Part shown: piece by piece, positions 54,293-62,602 of the stretch
Layout of the letters: the number at the start of each line of letters is the position of its first letter
Position numbering within the stretch: position 1 is the first letter of the stretch
NCBI GenBank assembly: GCA_902778275.1
Contig: CACYXE010000002.1
Span: 14,674-78,673, forward strand
Direction of reading: 5' to 3'
DNA length: 64,000 nt
Origin: Oscillospiraceae bacterium
Lineage (GTDB): Bacteria > Bacillota > Clostridia > Oscillospirales > Oscillospiraceae
The notes under the pieces: generated by a model
Told to the model about the DNA's origin: nothing
Seen by the model: the letters and a program-made list of their open reading frames with translations, nothing else
Databases searched by the model: none
Translations under genes and position numbers: made by a program

Positions 54293-55323
54293 AGAGAGAT
54301 ATTTTGTCTTTGAACTGCGGAGAGATCGAGCGGGAATTGCTCTCCCTTGGGTATCCGAAATATCGAGGCAGGCAGATCTATGACTGGTTAATGCATGGCG
54401 TTCGGGATTTTGATGAGATGACCAATCTCCCAAAGGACCTGCGCAGTACGCTTAAAAATGAATTCAGACTATACGCGCCAAAGGTTTTGAGCAAACAAGT
54501 GTCTCAACTGGACGGGACCATCAAATACCTGTGGGAACTGTACGACGGCAATGCGGTCGAAACGGTCGTGATGAGCTATAAACATGGCAACACGGTTTGC
54601 GTTTCCTGTCAGGTCGGATGCAGACAGGGATGTGCTTTCTGCGCATCTACCATTGGCGGTTTGGTGAGATCTCTTGAACCTTCGGAGATTTTGGACGAGG
54701 TGTTTTTTTCACAGCAGGATTCCGGAAAACCGATCTCCAATATCGTGCTGATGGGGATCGGAGAGCCGTTGGACAACTTCGATAACGTCATGCGATTCTT
54801 GGAGCTGGTCAACGATCCGGCCGGTATGAATATCGGGATGCGGCATATCTCTCTTTCCACCTGCGGGATCACGGAGCGATTTGAGGATCTGGCGGCGAAA
54901 GATTTGCAGCTGACGCTTTCCGTCTCCCTGCATGCGCCTGACGATGAGACCCGCTCTCGTTTGATGCCGGCGAACCGGGGCCGCGGTGTGGAGGAACTGA
55001 TGCGCTGCTGCAAGAAGTATTATGAGCAGACCGGCAGGCGCATTTCCTTTGAATATGCGATGATCGACGGCGTAAACGATACGCAATTCCATGCGAAATT
55101 GCTGGCCGAACGAGCCAAATATGTGGGCGCCCATGTGAATTTGATCCCGCTGAATTATGTGGAGGAAAGGCCCTTCAAGCCTTCGACTTCCGGTCATATG
55201 AAAGCGTTTATCAAGGTACTGGAATCCGAGGGGGTCAATGTTACCGTCCGGCGCAGACTGGGCAGTGATGTAGACGCTTCCTGCGGACAGCTCCGAAGAA
55301 AAATCCAGAAACAGAATGCGTAG
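54289..55323 (+). CDS. rlmN: Dual-specificity 23S rRNA/tRNA adenine C2-methyltransferase RlmN
   Basis: A radical SAM enzyme that methylates A2503 of 23S rRNA and A37 of some tRNAs. 344 residues. The [4Fe-4S] motif is CRQGCAFC (C-x3-C-x2-C; about 107-114). The first catalytic cysteine may be in SLSTCGI near 183-189 and the methyl-carrying cysteine in GSDVDASCGQLR near 325-336. LMGIGEPLDN is a family block. A 4-base overlap with rsmB supports the start. Confidence 0.95.
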   Translation: MKRDILSLNCGEIERELLSLGYPKYRGRQIYDWLMHGVRDFDEMTNLPKDLRSTLKNEFRLYAPKVLSKQVSQLDGTIKYLWELYDGNAVETVVMSYKHGNTVCVSCQVGCRQGCAFCASTIGGLVRSLEPSEILDEVFFSQQDSGKPISNIVLMGIGEPLDNFDNVMRFLELVNDPAGMNIGMRHISLSTCGITERFEDLAAKDLQLTLSVSLHAPDDETRSRLMPANRGRGVEELMRCCKKYYEQTGRRISFEYAMIDGVNDTQFHAKLLAERAKYVGAHVNLIPLNYVEERPFKPSTSGHMKAFIKVLESEGVNVTVRRRLGSDVDASCGQLRRKIQKQNA

Positions 55324-55352
55324 TGCCGGATAGCGGTGAAAGCGAGGCAGCG

Positions 55353-56099
55353 ATGAAAAGCTTTGGTCTCACAGACAAGGGAAAAGTCAGAAAAGACAAT
55401 CAGGACAGTTTTATCATTGAAAAATGCAAGGCAAGAGACTGCGTCATTGCCGTTTTGTGCGACGGGATGGGCGGCGCCAAGGCCGGCGGACTGGCAAGTC
55501 AGCTGTCTAACAAGGCTTTTGTCTCCTACGTCTATGCCAAGCTGACCTCCCGTGTCATTAAAAAATTCAATTACCGTGAGATCCTGCAGTCTGCCTGTGA
55601 GGAAGCCAATGGCGTTGCGTTTGAGTATTCTCAGTTTGGCGAGGAGTTCAGCGGCATGGGTACCACGATCGTCGGCGGTGTGATTAAATCCAACGGCAAT
55701 GGTTATATTATCAATGTGGGCGACAGCCGGGCCTATCACATTTCCAGAAAAACCGACAGTGTGGTGCAGATAACCAGAGATCACTCCCTCGTGGAAGATC
55801 TGTTGGAGTTCGGTGCGATCACCCGTGAACAGGCTTTAACGCACCCGCAGAGAAACGTGATCACCAGGGCCCTGGGCTCCGAAGCGCAGGTGGAATCGGA
55901 TTATTATGAGTTTACTTTGCTCAGCGGTGATGTGCTGTTATTGTGCTCCGATGGCTTGTCCAATATCGTGAGCGATACAGAGATGCTTGCCTGTGCAAAG
56001 GAAAAAACGGACCCGGAGACTCTGTGCAGAGCTTTGATGAAACTGGCTCTTGACAGAGGAGCCCGTGATAATGTAACAGTCGTTGCCGTTATGCGATAA
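55353..56099 (+). CDS. prpC: PP2C-type serine/threonine phosphatase PrpC
   Basis: Removes phosphate from substrates of the neighbouring kinase PrkC. 248 residues. Metal motifs DNQDSF (about 14-19) and CDGMGGAKAGGLAS (about 39-52), GMGTTIVGG, INVGDSRAYHI and LLCSDGLSNIVSD, and a final Asp in RGARDNVT. ATG 55353 follows GAGG; the open frame from GTG 55323 adds residues before the conserved MKSFGLTDKGKVR start. It is canonical before prkC. Confidence 0.96.
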   Translation: MKSFGLTDKGKVRKDNQDSFIIEKCKARDCVIAVLCDGMGGAKAGGLASQLSNKAFVSYVYAKLTSRVIKKFNYREILQSACEEANGVAFEYSQFGEEFSGMGTTIVGGVIKSNGNGYIINVGDSRAYHISRKTDSVVQITRDHSLVEDLLEFGAITREQALTHPQRNVITRALGSEAQVESDYYEFTLLSGDVLLLCSDGLSNIVSDTEMLACAKEKTDPETLCRALMKLALDRGARDNVTVVAVMR

Positions 56100-56121
56100 G
56101 CGGCGAATGCTGGAGAACACT

Positions 56122-57792
56122 ATGAACACGAATGATAAGTATATCGGCCAGCTTTTGGATGGACGGTATGAAACACTGGAATTGATCGGCGAGGGCGGTA
56201 TGGCCATCGTCTATAAGGCTTTGGATCACCGGCTCAACCGCAATGTGGCAGTAAAGATCCTGCGGGATGAAATGGCTCAGGATGAAGAGTTCAAGCGCCG
56301 TTTCTGTGCGGAATCTCATGCTGTCGCCATGCTGTCCAATCCCAATATCGTTGCCGTTTATGACGTGAGCCACAGCGATGCTATGGAATACATAGTCATG
56401 GAGCTTGTAGACGGCATCACACTGAAGCAGTATATGGACAAAAAGGGCGCCATCAGTTGGCGGGAGGCGCTCCATTTTACAAAACAGATCGCCAGGGCGC
56501 TCTCCCATGCACATGAGCGCGGGATCATCCACCGGGATATCAAGCCCCATAACATCATGCTTTTGCGGGACGGGACCATAAAGGTCGCAGATTTTGGTAT
56601 CGCCGCTCTGGACAATGAAGTACATGAGAACAACGGGCAGGCCATCGGTTCTATCCACTATATCGCGCCTGAGCAGGCGAGGGGTGAAAGCCCGGACACC
56701 CGCAGCGATATTTATTCGCTTGGCGTCGTCATGTATGAGATGCTTACGGGGGAGAAACCGTATACCGGGGATAGCCTGGGTGAGATCGCCATCAAGCATA
56801 TGAACGCCGATCCCGTCCCGCCTCACGAGCTGGCAGAGGACATTCCTCCCGAATTGGAGCGCATAACCCTCAAAGCTATGGACGCCAATATCGAGACGAG
56901 ATATCAAAGCGCTGCGGATTTGCTGGCTGATTTGGATTCCTTCACGCAGAGTCAGATGAAACCGGAAGAGGAGACCATTGAAAGCCCGGCAGTCGTTCCC
57001 GTCCGTTCTGTCAGTGAGCTCTCCCGGGAACAGTATAAACGCCGCCGCCGCCGATCCGGCCGGGTGAGTTATCTGGCGGGAACCTTCGGAACCCTGCTGA
57101 TCGCGGTCGCGCTGTTGGTGTTCCTGTGGCGGTTTTGGCTGGAAGATATCTTCTCTCCGGCGGAAAGGATTGATTTGCCCAACTTCACCGGCGGCAGCTA
57201 TAACGATCTGGTGAACGATCCACAGTTGAACACCCTGTATAATTTCAAGGTGACCTTTGTCGTTGATAAGGAGACGGAGCCCGGGCTGATCCTTTCCCAG
57301 TCTCCCAATCAGGGCAGAAGCATGATGGTCACCCCGGAGGGAATCGACGTTGAATTGACAGTCAGCACCGGCGACGTTATGGCGCAGGTGCCCGATGTGA
57401 TCAACATGGACTATCGGTCTGCCAGCAGCATCATGCGGCAATCCGGCTTCTATGTGGAAATCGAAAATTCCATCTCTGACACGTATACCAAGGATTTTGT
57501 GATCAGCACCAATCCGGTTGCCGGCGAGGAACTGGGTACCGGCTCAACTGTCTATCTTGTGGTAAGTAGCGGCCCGCAGATCTCCAACGTGTCCATGCCC
57601 AATTTGATCGGCCTCTCGGAAAGCGCTGCGGTCACGCAGCTGGAAAACAGTGATCTGAGTTTTGGCGGCTCGACCTACGCGCAAAGTGATCTGCCGGCGG
57701 GAACTGTGGTCGGCCAAAGTGTGGACGCTTTTACGGAGATCGAGGAGCACAGCAAAATCATTCTGCGGGTGTCTACCGGACCGGAGGCTTAA
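56122..57792 (+). CDS. prkC: Ser/Thr protein kinase PrkC with three PASTA domains
   Basis: A membrane kinase that senses muropeptides and wall state and signals spore germination and growth. 556 residues. Kinase domain: LIGEGGMAIVYKA (about 19-31), VAVKIL lysine, HRDIKPHNIML (136-146), DFGIA. A Lys/Arg-rich juxtamembrane stretch and a membrane helix (about 316-338) precede three PASTA repeats, beginning near IDLPNFTG, AQVPDVIN and VSMPNLIG. ATG 56122 has GGAG at 6 bases; upstream in-frame ATGs lack one. Its stop overlaps the rsgA ATG by one base (TAATG). Confidence 0.96.
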   Translation: MNTNDKYIGQLLDGRYETLELIGEGGMAIVYKALDHRLNRNVAVKILRDEMAQDEEFKRRFCAESHAVAMLSNPNIVAVYDVSHSDAMEYIVMELVDGITLKQYMDKKGAISWREALHFTKQIARALSHAHERGIIHRDIKPHNIMLLRDGTIKVADFGIAALDNEVHENNGQAIGSIHYIAPEQARGESPDTRSDIYSLGVVMYEMLTGEKPYTGDSLGEIAIKHMNADPVPPHELAEDIPPELERITLKAMDANIETRYQSAADLLADLDSFTQSQMKPEEETIESPAVVPVRSVSELSREQYKRRRRRSGRVSYLAGTFGTLLIAVALLVFLWRFWLEDIFSPAERIDLPNFTGGSYNDLVNDPQLNTLYNFKVTFVVDKETEPGLILSQSPNQGRSMMVTPEGIDVELTVSTGDVMAQVPDVINMDYRSASSIMRQSGFYVEIENSISDTYTKDFVISTNPVAGEELGTGSTVYLVVSSGPQISNVSMPNLIGLSESAAVTQLENSDLSFGGSTYAQSDLPAGTVVGQSVDAFTEIEEHSKIILRVSTGPEA

Positions 57793-58679
57793 TGATCAAA
57801 GGAACAATTGTCAAAGCGCTGAGCGGCTTCTATTACGTTCAGACAGACGATGGATTGCTGACCTGCAAGGCGCGGGGAAAATTTCGCCTGGACGGTACTT
57901 CGCCCCTGGTGGGAGACAGAGTCACATGCAGTGTCGACGCCAACGGGATGGGACGCGTAGATTTGGTGGAGCCCCGCAGGAACTGGTTTGTCCGCCCGTC
58001 TGTTGCGAATGTTGACGCGCTCGTTTTTGTCGCCGCCAATACCAATCCTGTCACAGATCCTTTTCTGATCGATCGTGTATCCGTGATTGCTGCAGACGCT
58101 GACTGTGAGTTTATCGTTTGCGTCAACAAAACGGATATCGATCCGGGTAGCGAACTGGCATGGATCTACCGGAAAGCCGGCTTTTCGGTTTTGAGGACCA
58201 GTGCGGAGACCGGAGAGGGGATCGATGAACTGCGGCAGGCCCTCAGCGGTAAGGTCAGCGCGTTTACGGGGAATTCCGGCGTTGGAAAGTCCAGCATTCT
58301 GAATCGCCTGATGCCGGGACTGCAGGTACGGACTGGCGAGGTCAGTGAAAAACTCGGGCGCGGCAAACACACCACACGCCACGTCGAGCTTTTTGCCATC
58401 GGAGATCACGGCTATATTGCAGACACGCCCGGCTTTGCTTCCTTTGAGGTGGAAATGATCAAAGTTATCCCCAAGGAAGAGCTTCAATTTGATATGGTGG
58501 AATTCAGGCCTTACATAGGACAATGCAGATTTCAGGATTGTATGCACCTGAAAGAGCCGGATTGTGCGGTGACACAGGCAGTGCGAAACGGCGAGATATC
58601 AGAAAGCAGATATCGCTCCTATCTTCGGCTGTACGAGCTGAGCGCCCAGCACAAATTCTGGGAAAACAAGCAGAATTAA
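57792..58679 (+). CDS. rsgA: Ribosome small subunit-dependent GTPase RsgA
   Basis: A circularly permuted GTPase that checks 30S maturation. 295 residues. An OB fold (about 1-70) is followed by the permuted G motifs NKTD (G4, 112-115), GNSGVGKSS (G1, 160-168) and DTPGF (G3, about 214-218), then a zinc knuckle with CRFQDCMHLKEPDC near 243-256. It ends the long prkC operon with a terminator directly after it. rpe and thiN, which often follow, are absent here. Confidence 0.96.
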   Translation: MIKGTIVKALSGFYYVQTDDGLLTCKARGKFRLDGTSPLVGDRVTCSVDANGMGRVDLVEPRRNWFVRPSVANVDALVFVAANTNPVTDPFLIDRVSVIAADADCEFIVCVNKTDIDPGSELAWIYRKAGFSVLRTSAETGEGIDELRQALSGKVSAFTGNSGVGKSSILNRLMPGLQVRTGEVSEKLGRGKHTTRHVELFAIGDHGYIADTPGFASFEVEMIKVIPKEELQFDMVEFRPYIGQCRFQDCMHLKEPDCAVTQAVRNGEISESRYRSYLRLYELSAQHKFWENKQN

Positions 58680-58691
58680 GTTCTAAATCTT

Positions 58692-58743
58692 CCGCCCTTC
58701 GCGTAATGTGTATGGAAATACATGACGCGGGGGGCGGTTTTTT
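58692..58743 (+). terminator. Terminator after rsgA
   Basis: CCGCCC (58692-58697) pairs with GGGCGG at the right end, with further pairing inside (CGCG with CGCG, ATGTGTAT with ATACAT), then TTTTTT at 58738-58743. It overlaps the upstream start options of the following small ORF. Confidence 0.85.
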
Positions 58744-58894
58744 GCGCAGGGGACACCGAAATCTATGGGGCTGTGCTGCGATCATTGCTGGGATCCTGAT
58801 CATTTTGGCCTTGATCCTTCCCGCCGAGTTCTGGTGGTTCTTGATCGCTATTGGATTGATTGCGGCGGGGATATGGTATATTCGCTGTTGCTGA
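58712..58894 (+). CDS. Small membrane protein upstream of spoVM
   Basis: A small frame of 60 codons from ATG 58712, or 50 from TTG 58742, that encodes a highly hydrophobic segment (WGCAAIIAGILIILALILP, then FWWFLIAIGLIAAGIWYI) ending in CC. Two helices linked by a Pro-Ala turn are likely. No named family is certain. The start is unclear, because the rsgA terminator covers the first ATG; TTG 58742 would begin at its T-run. It lies 15 bases before spoVM and may be co-expressed with it. Confidence 0.55.
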   Translation: MEIHDAGGGFLRRGHRNLWGCAAIIAGILIILALILPAEFWWFLIAIGLIAAGIWYIRCC

Positions 58895-58909
58895 GGGGAG
58901 GGAGATGGA

Positions 58910-58978
58910 ATGAAGATATACGTATTCAAGCTGCCGCGTTTCCTGTCACGCCTGTTAGGACGAAGAATTGACAAGTAA
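58910..58978 (+). CDS. spoVM: Stage V sporulation protein M, very short form
   Basis: A 22-residue amphipathic peptide, MKIYVFKLPRFLSRLLGRRI plus two residues. It matches Bacillus SpoVM (26 residues) in the opening MK-Y--KLP-FL, including the key proline at position 9. SpoVM binds the convex forespore membrane and recruits SpoIVA to begin coat assembly. A very strong GGGAGGGAG ribosome binding site precedes ATG 58910. Its position downstream of prpC-prkC-rsgA is the same as in Bacillus. The C-terminal tail is shorter by four residues. The frame is far below usual gene-calling length limits. Confidence 0.92.
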   Translation: MKIYVFKLPRFLSRLLGRRIDK

Positions 58979-59004
58979 TATGGTTCAGACTGCCGGCATA
59001 AGCT
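58976..59004 (+). promoter_or_regulatory. Possible sigma-E promoter of the SipL-like gene
   Basis: TAATATG (58976-58982) resembles the sigma-E -35 (6 of 7), and CATAAGCT (58997-59004) its -10 in the first four bases, with exactly 14 bases between. It overlaps the spoVM stop codon. The -10 is weak. Confidence 0.35.
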
Positions 59005-59035
59005 GTACAAATGCCTACAGTAAGGAGCGTGCCAT

Positions 59036-60538
59036 ATGCAGATCCAATTTGAAAACCAATATATAAATACATATCAAAATCTTTACAGCCAGACCAAAAG
59101 GACCCAGCTTGTGATGGAGGCGGTCGTCCCGGATGTGAATGACGATATCGGCCGTATTATTTCGGTACAAAGCTCCGTGCTTCTGAAGAGCAAAGAGGCC
59201 TACAGCAAACGCATTTGTATCAGCGGCGAAGTACACGCTGTCTTGCTGTACATTACCGAAGGAGATGAGAAAGTCTCCGGCGTTAAGTTATCCAAGCCTT
59301 TTGACCTGGAATATGAAAATGAGGAATTCAGCCCGGACACGCTCGGTCAGATCGAACTGACGCTCCTGAACAACGAGGCACGGATCCTCAATCCACGAAA
59401 GGTCGCGGTGACGACAGAACTGGCAGGGGAACTGACCGCCTACAGGCAGGCTAAAGCGCTTGTTAAAACGTCCCTTACCAAGGATTCTCCGGATGGTTTA
59501 CATGTAAAAGAAGATTCGGTCAAAGCGTTCTTCGCGGATCTTGTCCAGGAAAAGACCTTTGCGGTAACGGAACAATTTGCCTTTGACAGCAGCCAAGCGA
59601 CACCGCAGCAGCTGCTTTCACAGAGGGTGAATCTGACGTGCACAGAAACACAGCAGGTCGGCAGCAGGCTCATCGTGAAAGGAATAGCAGACATCCAGGT
59701 ATGGTACTTGGCAGATGGTATCGCTTATCCCCTGAAAGCCCGTTTCAAGGAGCCTTTTTCACAGATCCTTGACGCCAGTGATACGGCATATGAATACAGC
59801 CGGACGGGATTCACCTTGACGTCTTCCTATTTTGATCTTGTGGATACCATCAGCGGTGACAAAGCGCTGGAAATGGAACTGCATGTTCTTGCACAGACGA
59901 CAGGTTACCGGGCAGAAAATGTGGAGTATATCTCCGATGTATACAGCAACCGTGCGCCTGTCAAGTTCGAAGCGTGTGACCGGAACCTGATCCGGGATAT
60001 GCATTCCTTTTCCGAATACATCAACAGCTCTGAAATGCTTCCGTTTGTGGATGATTGCGCTGAGATTTATACTGTATTCTCACAGATCACACAGGTCTTC
60101 TGTACAAGCGGAGCCTTAAGCGTAAGCGTTCCGCTGGAGATCCTCTATGCAACAAAGACAGGGACGCTTGCCAGTGTGAGAAGGGTATTACAGCTGTCGA
60201 AAGAATTGACGAAACCGGCGGACCGGATCCTGCAGATAGAGATCAATGACTTGACGATTCGGCAGAATGAAGGGAATGTGGAGGCTCGGCTCAGCATTGA
60301 ACTGTTTTTGGAGAACATCACAGAAAAACAAATATCCATGATCACAAGTGTGGACTTGGATTTGGAAGAAGCATTCGATATGGAAGCATTTCCGACCTTT
60401 TCCCTGGTAAGGACGGAGGAGGAATCCCTGTGGGAGCTGGCAAAGGAGTATCATTCCAGCATCATGGCGATCGAAGAAATGAATGAAACGGCAGAACAGT
60501 CGAAGGGGAGGATCCTGCTGATCCCCAAGCAGATCTAA
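59036..60538 (+). CDS. SipL-like spore coat morphogenesis protein (DUF3794 and LysM)
   Basis: 500 residues. DUF3794-type beta domains appear to be repeated (about 30-140, 170-275 and 320-430; recurring patterns VSGVKLSKPFDLEY, VKGIADIQVWYL, SVSVPLEILYA). A C-terminal LysM-like module lies near 455-498 (EESLWELAKEYHSSIMAIEEMN). This is the layout of Clostridioides SipL, which binds SpoIVA through its LysM domain and anchors the coat. It lies 57 bases after spoVM, whose product also recruits SpoIVA, so both fit one process. AAGGAG precedes ATG 59036. Confidence 0.85.
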   Translation: MQIQFENQYINTYQNLYSQTKRTQLVMEAVVPDVNDDIGRIISVQSSVLLKSKEAYSKRICISGEVHAVLLYITEGDEKVSGVKLSKPFDLEYENEEFSPDTLGQIELTLLNNEARILNPRKVAVTTELAGELTAYRQAKALVKTSLTKDSPDGLHVKEDSVKAFFADLVQEKTFAVTEQFAFDSSQATPQQLLSQRVNLTCTETQQVGSRLIVKGIADIQVWYLADGIAYPLKARFKEPFSQILDASDTAYEYSRTGFTLTSSYFDLVDTISGDKALEMELHVLAQTTGYRAENVEYISDVYSNRAPVKFEACDRNLIRDMHSFSEYINSSEMLPFVDDCAEIYTVFSQITQVFCTSGALSVSVPLEILYATKTGTLASVRRVLQLSKELTKPADRILQIEINDLTIRQNEGNVEARLSIELFLENITEKQISMITSVDLDLEEAFDMEAFPTFSLVRTEEESLWELAKEYHSSIMAIEEMNETAEQSKGRILLIPKQI

Positions 60539-60558
60539 AACATTTCGGTATTTGCTAC

Positions 60559-60587
60559 TTGTCATATTTGTGTATTTGTGCTAAAAT
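60559..60587 (+). promoter_or_regulatory. Sigma-A promoter of yebC
   Basis: TTGTCA (60559-60564), 17 bases, TAAAAT (60582-60587), 38 bases before ATG 60626, in AT-rich intergenic DNA. Confidence 0.75.
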
Positions 60588-60625
60588 ATTTGCCGTTAAA
60601 TATACGCAAAAGAGGAGTCGTTGTT

Positions 60626-61363
60626 ATGTCCGGACATTCCAAGTGGCACAATATACAAAAAACAAAGGGAGCCGCTGACGCCAAGCGCGCGCAGGCTTTT
60701 ACCAAGATCGCGCGTGAAATGATCGTGGCCGTCAAAGAAGGCGGCGGCGGTGACCCGCGCAGCAACTCCAAACTGGCTGCGGTGATTGCGAAAGCAAAAG
60801 CTGCCAACATGCCCAACGATAACATCAAGCGCACCATTGATAAGGCTTTGGGCGCCGGCAACACCGAAAACTACGAGAAGATCGTATATGAGGGCTACGG
60901 TCCTCAGGGGGTCGCCGTCATCGTGGAGACTATGACCGACAACAGAAACCGCACCGCCGGTGAGATCCGCCACTATTTTGATAAGTACGGCGGAAATATG
61001 GGCGCCGCCAACTGCGTGTCCTGGTCCTTTGACAAGAAGGGCGTTATCGTCATCGATAACGAGGATGAGGAGCTTGACGAAGATACCGTTATGATGGATG
61101 CGCTGGACGCCGGCGCTGAGGATTTTGAGGCCGAAGGCGAAGTGATGACGGTATATACCGGTGTGGACGATGTCGCCGCCGTTTCCGACGCGCTGACTGC
61201 CGCCGGCTATAAGCTGCTCTCCGCCCAGGTTGAGATGATCCCCCAGAACGGCTATATCAAGCTCGATGAAGAAAACGCCAGGAAGTTCCAGAAGATGCTT
61301 GATATGCTGGAAGATTTCGACGACGTGCAGAACGTCTGGCACAACTGGGAAGACGCGGAATAA
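60626..61363 (+). CDS. yebC: YebC/PmpR family protein
   Basis: 245 residues with the family's opening SGHSKWHNIQKTKGAADAKR, DPRSNSKLAAVIAKAKAANMPNDNI (shown in part: NSKLAAVIAKAKAANMP) and FDKKGVIVI. YebC proteins were long annotated as transcription regulators. Recent work on YebC-type proteins points to help in translating difficult proline-rich stretches, so the regulator label should be treated with care. ATG 60626 has GAGGAG 8 bases upstream; an open frame from 60578 crosses the promoter. It is monocistronic with a terminator. Confidence 0.95.
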   Translation: MSGHSKWHNIQKTKGAADAKRAQAFTKIAREMIVAVKEGGGGDPRSNSKLAAVIAKAKAANMPNDNIKRTIDKALGAGNTENYEKIVYEGYGPQGVAVIVETMTDNRNRTAGEIRHYFDKYGGNMGAANCVSWSFDKKGVIVIDNEDEELDEDTVMMDALDAGAEDFEAEGEVMTVYTGVDDVAAVSDALTAAGYKLLSAQVEMIPQNGYIKLDEENARKFQKMLDMLEDFDDVQNVWHNWEDAE

Positions 61364-61389
61364 GCATTGCGGAAGCTCGAAAAGAATCA

Positions 61390-61422
61390 AAAGACCTCAC
61401 CCTGCCGTGAGGTCTTTTTTAT
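61390..61422 (+). terminator. Terminator of yebC
   Basis: AAAAGACCTCAC (61390-61401) pairs with GTGAGGTCTTTT (61408-61419), loop CCTGCC, ending in a T-run. Confidence 0.93.
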
Positions 61423-61500
61423 ACCTGTTGCGAGGATCTATGCCATCGCTTAATGGATCTTTGCAACAGCACATGTCACATGCAGAAAGAGGCTGCTCTT

Positions 61501-62091
61501 ATGTGCGGAAGATATAATTTTATCGATAATGGTGAGGATGATATGATCGCGTCCATCGTGGAACTGATGGAGCGATCGTATTCCGGAGAATATAAAACAG
61601 GGGAGATCTTTCCGGGTGATGCAGCGCCTGCGATCATTTTGCTCCATGGAAAGATCGTTCCTGTTCCGGCGGTGTTTGGCTTTCCCGGGTTTGAGGAGGG
61701 AAAACTGCTCTTCAATGCCAGGGCCGAGACCGCGGCTCAGAAGAAGACTTTTTCACAGGCTTTACGTGAGACCCGTGCCATTATTCCCGCAAATGGCTTT
61801 TTTGAGTGGAGCCATGACCAGACGAAGACCAAGTATTTATTCGAGACGACGTCCCGTAAAGCCATGTATCTATGCGGGCTATATCGGGAAATGGATGGGC
61901 AGCGCCGCTTTGTGATTCTGACCAGGGAAGCCAATGAAAGCATGAAACAGATCCATAACCGTATGCCGGTCATCCTTGATCGGGATCAGGTGAGGGCCTA
62001 TTTGACGGATGATAAAGCAGCGCAGGAACTTCTTCTCGGCCCTGCGCCTATGCTGCGACATGAAAAGGCTGAACAGGATCCAGCCAAGTAA
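61501..62091 (+). CDS. SOS response-associated peptidase family (HMCES/YedK-like)
   Basis: An SRAP protein that crosslinks to abasic sites in single-stranded DNA through its N-terminal cysteine, shielding them. 196 residues. MCGRY at the very start gives Cys2 after Met removal. FNARAET, the active-site IIPANGFFEWSH (Glu) and HNRMPVIL (His) follow. ATG 61501 must be the start, since C2 needs to be N-terminal; the frame open from 61453 is rejected. AAAGAGG is 8 bases upstream. No LexA-type box was seen. Confidence 0.93.
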   Translation: MCGRYNFIDNGEDDMIASIVELMERSYSGEYKTGEIFPGDAAPAIILLHGKIVPVPAVFGFPGFEEGKLLFNARAETAAQKKTFSQALRETRAIIPANGFFEWSHDQTKTKYLFETTSRKAMYLCGLYREMDGQRRFVILTREANESMKQIHNRMPVILDRDQVRAYLTDDKAAQELLLGPAPMLRHEKAEQDPAK

Positions 62092-62104
62092 TAAAACAGC
62101 AATG

Positions 62105-62141
62105 AAAAAAAGACACACTTTCCTGAAAAGCGTGTCTTTTT
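62105..62141 (-). terminator. Terminator of rnpB
   Basis: On the minus strand AAAAAGACACGCTTT and AAAGTGTGTCTTTTT pair with one mismatch around TCAGG, followed by TTC. It lies just beyond the RNase P RNA 3' end. Confidence 0.85.
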
Positions 62142-62144
62142 CAT

Positions 62145-62494
62145 ATGAGCAGGTCTGTAAGCCGGGTTCTGTCTTAAACGACCATCTATCTGTGGCCTGC
62201 CGTTGCCGCCAGGCTCAAGCCACCTCCTGAGGACGGCCGGGCCGGCCTGTATGTCCTCGTACCACGGTGTTGCTCCGGATAGAGTTTACAGCATCAACGT
62301 GTCTCCACGCGACGGGTGGGCTCTTACCCCACCTTTCCACCTTTGCCCCGGCAAAGCCGGGGTAGTCTATTTCTGTTGCACTTGTCCGAGGGTCACCCCT
62401 GGCGGGCGTTACCCGTTATCCTTGCCCTGTGGAGCCCGGACTTTCCTCACGCACAGGCTTTCGCCTTGTGCCCGCGGTCGTTCGGCCTGCTCAT
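62145..62494 (-). ncRNA. rnpB: RNase P RNA
   Basis: The catalytic RNA that trims tRNA 5' ends, about 350 bases on the minus strand. The invariant 5' core (GAGGAAAGTCCGGGCTCCAC in part, at 62448-62427) and the 3' element ACAGAACCCGGCTTACAG (62172-62155) are both present. The outer P1 helix is perfect: ATGAGCAGG at 62494-62486 with CCTGCTCAT at 62153-62145, which fixes the ends. A consensus promoter and a terminator flank it. It fills most of the only non-coding stretch over 300 bases in the window (62092-62602). Confidence 0.96.
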
Positions 62495-62502
62495 GTTTTT
62501 GT

Positions 62503-62531
62503 ATTCTATCCATTTTCAAATCACAAGTCAA
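62503..62531 (-). promoter_or_regulatory. Promoter of rnpB
   Basis: Minus strand TTGACT (62531-62526), 17 bases, TAGAAT (62508-62503). The predicted RNA start lies just downstream at about 62494. Confidence 0.85.
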
Positions 62532-62539
62532 CAAATTTC

Positions 62540-62568
62540 TTGTAAAGAAATCAAAAGCGCTATATAAT
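62540..62568 (+). promoter_or_regulatory. Promoter of murD
   Basis: TTGTAA (62540-62545), 17 bases, perfect TATAAT (62563-62568), 34 bases before the murD start; divergent from and close to the rnpB promoter. Confidence 0.8.
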
Positions 62569-62602
62569 AGTGCAGCTAAGTTTGTGAATCGAGGCGATCA
62601 GT

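Noticed and set aside
58762-58971. A 68-codon frame starting behind AGGGG, overlapping the small ORF and spoVM
   Set aside because: Its translation has no family resemblance and crosses spoVM out of frame; the hydrophobic small ORF and SpoVM explain the region better.
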